Origin: Treponema sp.
Lineage (GTDB): Bacteria; Spirochaetota; Spirochaetia; Treponematales; Breznakiellaceae
DNA: 5,828 nt
Assembly (NCBI GenBank): GCA_031279925.1
Contig: JAITHQ010000049.1
Coordinates: 1 to 5,828, forward strand
Direction: 5' to 3'
Below the pieces are notes generated by a model, which searched no databases, was not told where the DNA came from, and was given only the letters and a program-made list of their open reading frames with translations. A program made the translations under genes and the position numbers. Below, piece by piece: positions 1 to 5,828 of this stretch (position 1 is the stretch's first letter; every line of letters starts with the position of its first letter).

Positions 1-2
1 AT

Positions 3-557
3 CTGAAAACCGGTATAACGCTTTCTTTACACGATTTTCAGGCGCTGCCCGGCGGGGAAGCAAACGCCGAAGCGGAATGGGACGAGGAATTTTTGCACTA
101 CCTGCCGCACCTGCAAAACGATGATTTTATCGGGGTGCAAAATTATTCCCGCAAACTGGTGGGGCCGGAAGGAACACTGCCGCCGCCTGATGGGGCAAAG
201 CTGACCCAGATGGGCTACGAGTATTATCCCCAATCTATCGGTAATGTCGTACGCTATACCGCCCGGCATTGGGACAAGCCGATTCTTGTTACGGAAAACG
301 GCGCGGCCTTGTTAGACGACACGGAACGCCTTGAGTTTATCCGGCAGGCGCTGGAAAGCGTACAGTCCTGTATCGCTGACCAGATTCCGGTACAGGGTTA
401 TCTGTACTGGACTTTGCTGGACAATTTTGAGTGGATGCTTGGGTTTGAGCCGAAATTCGGCCTTATCGAAGTTGACCGGCGGACGCAAAAACGGACGCCG
501 AAAGAAAGTTTGAACTATCTGGGGAGTTTTGCCCCGGTAAAACAACAGGGGAAATAA
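3..557 (+). CDS. GH1 beta-glucosidase, C-terminal part (5' end outside window)
   Basis: This is the last 184 residues of a glycoside hydrolase family 1 enzyme, open from the left edge (bases 1-2 belong to a split codon) to TAA at 555-557. GH1 enzymes are retaining (beta/alpha)8-barrel beta-glycosidases. The visible part holds the GG-E segment after the TLSLHDFQ strand, the DDFIGVQNYSR strand, the nucleophile motif TENG (Glu codon 294-296), and the closing WTLLDNFEW...GFEPKFGL region. The acid/base motif (usually T-x-N-E-P) must lie upstream and is not seen. The Phe-Glu-Trp of the glycone site is the form found in enzymes for non-phosphorylated glycosides; 6-phospho-beta-glucosidases normally carry a Ser in place of that Glu. 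It is followed after 29 bases by a sugar symporter, consistent with intracellular hydrolysis of an imported beta-glucoside. Beta-galactosidase or beta-fucosidase activity is also possible. Family call very sure, exact substrate unsure. Confidence 0.95.
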   Translation: MKTGITLSLHDFQALPGGEANAEAEWDEEFLHYLPHLQNDDFIGVQNYSRKLVGPEGTLPPPDGAKLTQMGYEYYPQSIGNVVRYTARHWDKPILVTENGAALLDDTERLEFIRQALESVQSCIADQIPVQGYLYWTLLDNFEWMLGFEPKFGLIEVDRRTQKRTPKESLNYLGSFAPVKQQGK

Positions 558-561
558 CCCC
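526..561 (+). other. Two small potential hairpins at the GH1/transporter junction
   Basis: Bases 526-532 can pair with 537-543 (seven pairs including one G-U, loop CCCG), inside the last codons of the GH1 gene. Bases 548-551 (GGGG) can pair with 558-561 (CCCC), and the six-base loop contains the GH1 stop codon. An alternative pairing of 532-535 with 548-551 would exclude both. An A-rich run follows, not a U-run, so this is not an intrinsic terminator. It could be a minor mRNA processing or stability element, or chance. Low confidence that it is functional. Confidence 0.2.
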
Positions 562-573
562 AAAAAACACAAT

Positions 574-580
574 GGGAGAG
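574..580 (+). promoter_or_regulatory. Ribosome binding site deciding the transporter start
   Basis: GGGAGAG lies six bases before the ATG at 587. An in-frame ATG exists 15 bases earlier at 572, but it overlaps this site and has no purine-rich Shine-Dalgarno of its own (it is preceded by CAAAAAACACA). The downstream ATG is therefore the better start. Confidence 0.75.
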
Positions 581-586
581 ATTATT

Positions 587-1966
587 ATGAGTGAAAAAAA
601 ACTGAAAGAGAAAAACCCCGACCGGCTGCCGGTGGGTAAATTTTTCGCGTGGAAAACCAGGGATATTGCTCTGGCCTGCGTTACGGTGGTCATGGGGTTC
701 CTGACTATGTTTTGCACGGATTATCTGGGGATGCCCGCCGCTCTGGTGGGTACGCTGCTGCTGGCGGGCAGGGTTTTTGACGGGGTAACCGACCTTGTGT
801 CCGGTTTTTTGATTGACAATACCAATACCCGCTTTGGCAAGGGCCGCCCCTATGAGTGGTGTATTATCGGATCATGGTTAGCCACCATGCTGTTGTTCTT
901 CTGCCCGCCCGAATGGAGCATAACGGTTAAATCAATCTGGGTCTTTATCATGTACAATCTTGCCTTCTCCATATTCAACACCCTGCTTTTAACCGCCCAG
1001 ACGCCCTACATGATACGCGCCTTTGGACGGCGCATGGTTATCGCCAAAGTCGGTTCTTATGGCGGTATTGTTACCATGATTGGCTCAATGGCGGTTTCCA
1101 TTTCCTTCCCTATGCTGATGGCAAAACTTGCAAAAGAACCCGGCGGCTGGCGCAATCTGATTATGATTTACGCTCTCCCGCTGGCGCTTCTTGGCATACT
1201 GCGTTTCTTTTTTGTAAAGGAAGACCAGTCTATTGACGCGGGAAAAACCGGGCAAAAAATACATCTGAAAGAAATGTTCCAGATGTTCAAGACAAACAAG
1301 TACGCATGGTTTTACGCCGGGGTGAACGGGCTGTTTCAGATGATTGTGGGCATGAATGTTGCCACCTATTATTTCAAATATATTATCGGCAATATCGCCG
1401 CTATGGGCCCCTTTTCCGTGCTGGGCATCGCTATCCTGCCGGTAAGTTTTCTCTTTCCGGTTCTGCTGAAAAAAATGGGGCTGTCCAAACTCATCCAGAT
1501 TACCGCTGTCCTGGCGGTTATTGGTTACGCCATTAACTTTTTTGCCCTTAACCGGATTCCGTTCCTTATCGCGGGTAGTATCTGTGCCTCGGTTATAACG
1601 CTGCCCCTTTCGTACCTGGTGGCTTTGATTATTATGCAGCTTGCCAACTACAACGAATGGAAGGGCCTGCCCCGCCTTGAGGGAACGTCTACCGTGGTGG
1701 TTCAATTCGTGAGTAAGGTAATGAACGGCGTTGGTACGGGGCTGTTGGGTATTCTGCTGGGCAAGGCGGGCTATGACGGCGCGCTGCAAACCCAAAGCGA
1801 AAGCGCCGTATTTATGATACGCAGCCTGTATACGCTGATTCCGCTTGCCTGTATGGTGGGTATTATCATTTTTATTACCGCCTATTCCAAACTGGAGAAG
1901 ATGAGCCCCCAGATTGAAGCGGAACTTAAAGATCGCCGGGCCGCCACGGAAACGGTACAGGCGTAA
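587..1966 (+). CDS. MelB-like sugar:cation symporter (GPH family, MFS_2 type)
   Basis: This is a complete 459-residue membrane protein of the glycoside-pentoside-hexuronide:cation symporter family, the usual length for a member lacking a C-terminal IIA-like domain. About twelve hydrophobic segments can be followed, the first near residues 27-47 and the last near 408-432. In helix II, FDGVTDL gives Asp65-x-x-x-Asp69, matching the cation-site pair Asp55/Asp59 of MelB. Asp26 in helix I may match the sugar-binding Asp19 of MelB. The loop after helix II (residues 77-90, ending GKGRPYE) and the NYNEWKG...RLEG segment followed by Lys377 in helix XI are further family hallmarks. The protein should import a glycoside or short oligosaccharide with Na+ or H+, without phosphorylation. 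Its place between glycosidases supports uptake of their common substrate. The start at 587 is chosen for its ribosome binding site; an ATG at 572 is the alternative. The substrate cannot be told from sequence. Confidence 0.93.
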   Translation: MSEKKLKEKNPDRLPVGKFFAWKTRDIALACVTVVMGFLTMFCTDYLGMPAALVGTLLLAGRVFDGVTDLVSGFLIDNTNTRFGKGRPYEWCIIGSWLATMLLFFCPPEWSITVKSIWVFIMYNLAFSIFNTLLLTAQTPYMIRAFGRRMVIAKVGSYGGIVTMIGSMAVSISFPMLMAKLAKEPGGWRNLIMIYALPLALLGILRFFFVKEDQSIDAGKTGQKIHLKEMFQMFKTNKYAWFYAGVNGLFQMIVGMNVATYYFKYIIGNIAAMGPFSVLGIAILPVSFLFPVLLKKMGLSKLIQITAVLAVIGYAINFFALNRIPFLIAGSICASVITLPLSYLVALIIMQLANYNEWKGLPRLEGTSTVVVQFVSKVMNGVGTGLLGILLGKAGYDGALQTQSESAVFMIRSLYTLIPLACMVGIIIFITAYSKLEKMSPQIEAELKDRRAATETVQA

Positions 1967-1970
1967 AGGA
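1965..1970 (+). promoter_or_regulatory. Ribosome binding site overlapping the transporter stop codon
   Basis: AAAGGA overlaps the TAA of the transporter gene and ends seven bases before the ATG at 1978. The in-frame ATG at 1972 is only one base from it, too close for normal initiation, so 1978 is preferred. The overlap suggests translational coupling of the transporter and the GH43 gene. Confidence 0.65.
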
Positions 1971-1977
1971 AATGGCA

Positions 1978-3744
1978 ATGAAATACTTTTGCAACCCGCT
2001 TAATGTTGAATACCAGTACCAGTTCAACAAACGCCGGGAGGGTGGCGGCATTTCCGTCTCCCGCGAGGCGGCGGACCCGTCGATGATTCTGTTCAAGGGA
2101 AGGTATTACATCTTCCCCTCAATGACCTGCGGGTTTCTGTACAGTGATGATTTAGCGGAGTGGAAATTTCACCCGCTTAAAAATATTCCCGCCTACGACT
2201 ACGCGCCGGACGTATGCGCCGCCGGGGACTATGTTTACTTCTGCGCGTCAAGTTACGAGCACAGCAGGTTCTACCGGACAAAGAATTTGTTCAGTGATAC
2301 GTTTGAACAGTTTGACAGCGCGTTCCCGTTCTGGGACCCGAAACTGTTTGCCGATGATGACGGCAGGCTGTATTTCTACTGGGGCTGCGGCGCGGCTTCG
2401 CCGATTTACGGTATTGAATTAAGCCCCACAGACTTACAGCCCATTGGAGAACGAAAAGAACTTATTCTCTGCGATGAAAGCATCAAAGGCTTTGAACGGC
2501 GGGGTGAAGACCATAGCCACCAAAAGCCCGATCCCGCAACGGTTGAAGCGGCGCTGCAAGCAATGGAAGCGCAGAATATGTCCGAAGAATTGAAGCAGGC
2601 CGCGAAGGGCTATCTTTTGGGGCTGCCCTATAACGAAGGGGCCTGGATGACCAAGCACGGGGGCAAATATTATTTGCAATACGCCACGCCCGGTTCGCAG
2701 TTTAATATTTACTGCGACGCCGTATATGTAAGTGATAAACCCCTGGACGGTTTTGTTATCGCACAGAACAATCCGTTTTCGTATAAGCCGGGCGGGTTTT
2801 TGCCGGGGGCCGGACACGGTTCGACCATGGAAGACAAGAACGGGAATTACTGGCATACCTCAACCATGCGGATAAGTATTAACCACAATTTTGAACGGCG
2901 TATCGGTTTGTGGCGGGCCGGGTTTGACGAAACAGGCGAGATGTTTTGCGATCAGCGGTACGGCGATTTTCCGTTCAGAGTTGACCAGCAGCCCTGGGAA
3001 AAGCCGGATTTTATGCTGCTTTCCTATGGCAAAACGGCAAAGGCTTCTTCGTATGCGGAGGGAAAAACGCCGGACAAGGCGTTTGACGAAAATGCGCAGA
3101 CCTGGTGGCGGGCGGCTGTAAACACCAGCGGCGAATGGCTGGAAGTTGATTTGGACAAAGCATACGATGTCCGGGCGGTGCAGATCAATTTTGCCGATGA
3201 CGGATTATCCCTGCCATTACCGCAGGGCGCGGCGCTTACCGGGGCGCTGCACCAGGAACGGTGGATTGACGAAACCCATCAGCCTACCCGCTGGCTTTTG
3301 GAAGGTTCTGTTGACGGCAAAAACTATTTTGTTATTCAGGATAAAAGCGCCGTTACCAGCGATTTGCCCCATGACCTTGTTGTCCGTGAAGACGGCGTTA
3401 CGGCGCGGTATATAAAACTTACGGTAATAGCGCTGCCCTATTCACAAGCCGCTTGCGTTTCGGGCCTGCGGGTATTCGGCCTTGGGCATGGGGAAGTGCC
3501 CGCCGCCGCCGGAAAGGTGGAAACGGTATGGGAGAGCGATATTGACATCAGCGTAAGCTGGAACGGAAACGCAACGGGCTACAATGTGCTGTGGGGCTTT
3601 GCGGCGGATAAACTGTATCACAGTTACCAGGTGTTTGATACAAAAGTTAAAATCGGCGGACTGGTTAAAGGCCAGCCGGTATATCTGCGTGGTGACAGTT
3701 TTAACGAAAGCGGCATTACCGAAGGTAAGCCGGTTAAGTTGTAA
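1978..3744 (+). CDS. GH43-type glycosidase with discoidin (F5/8C) and FN3-like domains
   Basis: This complete 588-residue enzyme has three parts. Residues about 1-345 form a five-bladed propeller of GH43 type (alpha-L-arabinofuranosidase, beta-xylosidase and related activities). The three expected acidic residues are visible: Asp33 in EAADPSM (general base), Asp120 in FWDPKLFADDDG (pKa modulator) and Glu220 in YNEGAWMTKH (general acid). A GAGHGS segment follows. Residues about 350-502 resemble an F5/8 type C (discoidin, CBM32-like) domain, with the SYAEGKTPDKAFDE start and a strand ending GLRVFGLG. Residues about 508-588 look fibronectin-III-like. The N-terminus (MKYFCNPLN) is not a signal peptide, so a cytoplasmic location is inferred. 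Residues about 180-217 are a polar, probably helical insert directly before Glu220. The gene sits 11 bases after the transporter. ATG 1978 is preferred over 1972 on ribosome-site spacing. Family is secure; arabinose, xylose or galactofuranose specificity is open. Confidence 0.9.
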   Translation: MKYFCNPLNVEYQYQFNKRREGGGISVSREAADPSMILFKGRYYIFPSMTCGFLYSDDLAEWKFHPLKNIPAYDYAPDVCAAGDYVYFCASSYEHSRFYRTKNLFSDTFEQFDSAFPFWDPKLFADDDGRLYFYWGCGAASPIYGIELSPTDLQPIGERKELILCDESIKGFERRGEDHSHQKPDPATVEAALQAMEAQNMSEELKQAAKGYLLGLPYNEGAWMTKHGGKYYLQYATPGSQFNIYCDAVYVSDKPLDGFVIAQNNPFSYKPGGFLPGAGHGSTMEDKNGNYWHTSTMRISINHNFERRIGLWRAGFDETGEMFCDQRYGDFPFRVDQQPWEKPDFMLLSYGKTAKASSYAEGKTPDKAFDENAQTWWRAAVNTSGEWLEVDLDKAYDVRAVQINFADDGLSLPLPQGAALTGALHQERWIDETHQPTRWLLEGSVDGKNYFVIQDKSAVTSDLPHDLVVREDGVTARYIKLTVIALPYSQAACVSGLRVFGLGHGEVPAAAGKVETVWESDIDISVSWNGNATGYNVLWGFAADKLYHSYQVFDTKVKIGGLVKGQPVYLRGDSFNESGITEGKPVKL

Positions 3745-3748
3745 GGAG
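3743..3748 (+). promoter_or_regulatory. Strong ribosome binding site for the rhamnosidase gene
   Basis: AAGGAG overlaps the TAA of the GH43 gene (3742-3744) and ends eight bases before the ATG at 3757. This is near-consensus spacing, fixes the start of the GH78 gene and points to coupled translation. Confidence 0.8.
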
Positions 3749-3756
3749 AATGAATT

Positions 3757-5828
3757 ATGAACTGGCAGGCACAATGGATAAACCCGGAAGTTTCGCCGGA
3801 TACGGAAAAGCGCAGGCGGGCAAGCTATCTGCGCCGTTCTTTTACTGTTGAAAAAACGCAAAACGCGAAGCTGTATATCACCGCCCACGGAATCTACAAT
3901 GCGCGGCTGAACGGCGAAGAAGTACCAGGTTTTGTACTCGCCCCCGGAACGGCGCAGTACAACAAACGGCTTCCGTTTCAGGAATATGACGTAAGCGGGC
4001 ATCTCAAACCCGGTAAAAACGAAATTGTTGTTAGCATCGGCGACGGCTGGTATCGCGGCAGTATGGGCAATGACATGACCATAAACAATTTTGGCACAGA
4101 TGCCGCGCTCCTATGCCAGCTTGAAATTGACGGGGCTGTTGTTCTTGCAAGTGACGCAGACTGGCAGGCAAGCCAGAACGGGGCGCTGGGGCTTAACGAC
4201 ATGATGAAGGGCGAGGAATATGACGCCCGGAACGAAGTCATCACCGATTGGCATTCCGTAAGGCTTGAGGATTTTGGTTTTGATAATCTTGTCGAACAGT
4301 CAAGCCCGCCAATCACGGCGCATGAAAAGTTCTCCGCAAAAATTTTCACCGCACCAAATGGCGATACGGTTCTTGACTTTGGCCAGAATTTCGCAGGCTT
4401 TGTTGAATTTGAACTGAACGCACGGGCGGGGCAGACCATCACTTTGCAGCACGGCGAGACCCTGGACGCGGAGGGGAATTTTACCATTGCGAATTTTCAG
4501 AATTCCCGCAATCCCCATTGCTGTCAAAAAGTGATATATACCTGCAAAGACGGGCTGAACCGCTACCGCCCGTCCAAGTGCTATTTTGGGTTCCGGTATG
4601 TGAAAGTTGAAAGCGATATTGCGATTAACGGAACGGAATTTACCGGCCTTGCGGTATACTCCGATATTCCGCAGACGGGATTTTTTAGCTGCGGTAACGA
4701 AACGGTAAACCGGCTTGTTCATAATACGCTGTGGAGCATGAAAAGCAATTTTGTCGATGTGCCGACCGACTGCCCGACACGGGAAAAGAGCGGGTTTTCC
4801 GGGGACTGCCAAGTTTTCACCGATACGGCCATGTATTTAATGGACTGTTATCCGGTGTACCGCAAGTGGCTTTTGGAACAGCAGGCTACGCAATACGAGG
4901 ACGGCTGTGTAAAGCAAATTGCGCCTGACGGACGCACAGAGCGGCATTTCTGTGACGGCGCTGCGGGCTGGTGCGACTCAATTGAAATTGTACCGTATAA
5001 ACTGTGGCGGCGCTACAATGACGATACGGCGGTACGTGAAAATTACGACTGCCTTAAAAAATGGCTTAATTTTTGCCTTGAACGCAATAAAACAACCCGT
5101 GATGAGTATCAATGGCTTCCTGAAGATTTACAGCCCTTTTTCGCGGACCAGGGTATGCACTGGGGCGAATGGCTGGAACCGGGGGCGGACGTGGTTGCCT
5201 ATATGACGAATATCGGCCAACACGGGGAGCCGGAGGTGGCAACCGCTTATCTGTCTTACGGCTGCGCTCTGGCGGCGGAGATGGCGGCGCATCTGGACAA
5301 CACCGAAGACGCCGCGTATTTTTCCAGGGCCGCCGAAAAAGCGAAACAGGCGTACCGGCTGGCGTTTGTCAAAGACGGCATAATCGACTCGCCCCGCCAG
5401 TGCCGGTATGTGCGCCCGATTGCGCTTAACCTGCTGACTGAGGACGAAAAGCGGAACAATGCGCGGATATTGGCGCAGAAAATCGCGGAAAACGGCGGCA
5501 AGTTAAACACAGGATTTCTGACAACCAGCGAACTGTGCCGGGTACTGACCGATTACGGCCAGACTGAAACCGCCTACCGTCTGCTGCTGCAAACTGAAAG
5601 CCCCGGCTGGCTGTACCCGGTTGAGCAAGGGGCAACTACCATTCTGGAGCAATGGGACGGCATTAAAGAAGACGGCGGCGTTGCCGGTTCTTTTAACCAC
5701 TATTCTTACGGCTCTATTGCAGGCTGGCTGTTCGACCGGGTGTGCGGCATACGCCTTGAATGGGGGGATATTACCATACGGCCTTATCCACACAAAGCAT
5801 TGGGCCATGCCGAAGCGGTTTATCATTC
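3757..5828 (+). CDS. GH78 alpha-L-rhamnosidase (3' end outside window)
   Basis: This frame stays open for 690 codons to the right edge. GH78 enzymes invert alpha-L-rhamnosides, releasing L-rhamnose. Domains in order: an N-terminal beta-sandwich (about 25-200) with LYITAHGIYNARLNG and GDGWYRG; a concanavalin-like domain (about 205-315) with VLDFGQNFAGFV and LQHGETLD; and the (alpha/alpha)6 catalytic barrel (about 320-670). The motif DCPTREKSGFSGD (residues 338-350) has the same spacing as Asp567, Glu572 and Asp579 of Bacillus sp. GL1 RhaB, making Glu343 the likely general acid. GATTILEQWDG near the end offers Glu631 as the likely general base (Glu623 is the other candidate). WGEWLEPG and NHYSYGSI are further family signatures. 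The final C-terminal beta-sandwich has only begun, so probably 60-100 residues are missing. No signal peptide is seen and there are 18 cysteines, which favours the cytoplasm. It starts 12 bases after the GH43 gene. Confidence 0.95.
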   Translation, partial: MNWQAQWINPEVSPDTEKRRRASYLRRSFTVEKTQNAKLYITAHGIYNARLNGEEVPGFVLAPGTAQYNKRLPFQEYDVSGHLKPGKNEIVVSIGDGWYRGSMGNDMTINNFGTDAALLCQLEIDGAVVLASDADWQASQNGALGLNDMMKGEEYDARNEVITDWHSVRLEDFGFDNLVEQSSPPITAHEKFSAKIFTAPNGDTVLDFGQNFAGFVEFELNARAGQTITLQHGETLDAEGNFTIANFQNSRNPHCCQKVIYTCKDGLNRYRPSKCYFGFRYVKVESDIAINGTEFTGLAVYSDIPQTGFFSCGNETVNRLVHNTLWSMKSNFVDVPTDCPTREKSGFSGDCQVFTDTAMYLMDCYPVYRKWLLEQQATQYEDGCVKQIAPDGRTERHFCDGAAGWCDSIEIVPYKLWRRYNDDTAVRENYDCLKKWLNFCLERNKTTRDEYQWLPEDLQPFFADQGMHWGEWLEPGADVVAYMTNIGQHGEPEVATAYLSYGCALAAEMAAHLDNTEDAAYFSRAAEKAKQAYRLAFVKDGIIDSPRQCRYVRPIALNLLTEDEKRNNARILAQKIAENGGKLNTGFLTTSELCRVLTDYGQTETAYRLLLQTESPGWLYPVEQGATTILEQWDGIKEDGGVAGSFNHYSYGSIAGWLFDRVCGIRLEWGDITIRPYPHKALGHAEAVYH

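Noticed and set aside
558..586. Possible internal promoter or terminator between GH1 and the transporter
   Set aside because: The gap is only 29 bases, with no convincing -35/-10 pair and no stem followed by a U-run. Continuous transcription is the simpler reading.
572..586. Upstream ATG at 572 as transporter start
   Set aside because: It lacks a Shine-Dalgarno site and overlaps the GGGAGAG site that serves the ATG at 587. The extra five residues add nothing typical of the family.
1085..1978. A 297-codon open frame on the minus strand opposite the transporter
   Set aside because: It lies wholly antisense to a clear membrane transporter. Its translation is rich in His, Gln, Arg and Asn without recognisable domains, as expected for a shadow of a hydrophobic coding frame.
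3442..4812. Three minus-strand open frames of 169-186 codons across the GH43/GH78 junction and the GH78 gene
   Set aside because: They overlap each other and the plus-strand GH43 and GH78 genes, which carry strong family motifs. The minus frames show no motif and no ribosome binding site that I can recognise.
4731..5429. Short plus-strand open frames inside the rhamnosidase region
   Set aside because: They are out-of-frame shadows. The GH78 frame starting at 3757 reads through the whole area without a stop and carries the family motifs.

Overview
The window is a single-strand, tightly packed carbohydrate-utilisation operon. All four genes lie on the + strand and are separated by only 11 to 29 bases. 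In order they are: the 3' part of a GH1 beta-glucosidase (to 557), a complete MelB-like GPH-family sugar:cation symporter (587-1966), a complete GH43-type glycosidase carrying a discoidin (F5/8 type C) domain and a C-terminal fibronectin-III-like domain (1978-3744), and a GH78 alpha-L-rhamnosidase that runs off the right edge (3757 to the end). I see no RNA gene, mobile element, CRISPR array, regulator gene, convincing promoter or terminator. The operon clearly continues on both sides.

How the parts may work together (inference): the symporter would bring a small plant-derived glycoside or oligosaccharide into the cell without phosphorylating it. The rhamnosidase, the GH43 enzyme (arabinofuranosidase, xylosidase or a related activity) and the beta-glucosidase would then trim it in the cytoplasm. 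None of the N-termini visible here (GH43, GH78) looks like a signal peptide. The GH1 fragment has the Phe-Glu-Trp glycone-site motif typical of enzymes acting on non-phosphorylated sugars, which fits a symporter rather than a PTS. A substrate containing rhamnose, a GH43-type sugar and beta-glucose, such as a flavonoid or saponin glycoside or a pectin side-chain fragment, would explain the combination. The exact substrate cannot be read from the sequence.

Organism: base composition is near balanced. Strong Shine-Dalgarno sites (GGGAGAG, AAAGGA, AAGGAG), a GPH transporter instead of SusC/D, cytoplasmic glycosidases and a cysteine-rich rhamnosidase suggest an anaerobic, plant-fibre-associated or gut bacterium. 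A Clostridia/Lachnospiraceae-type Firmicute or a gut spirochaete (Treponema-like) are my best guesses, with low confidence. Codon use looks similar across all four genes, with no sign that one was acquired separately.

The window reads as a well-formed accessory sugar operon, not a wholly new system. The points most worth a second look are the gene combination itself, the helical insert just before the GH43 catalytic acid, and the binding-type modules on an apparently cytosolic GH43 enzyme.
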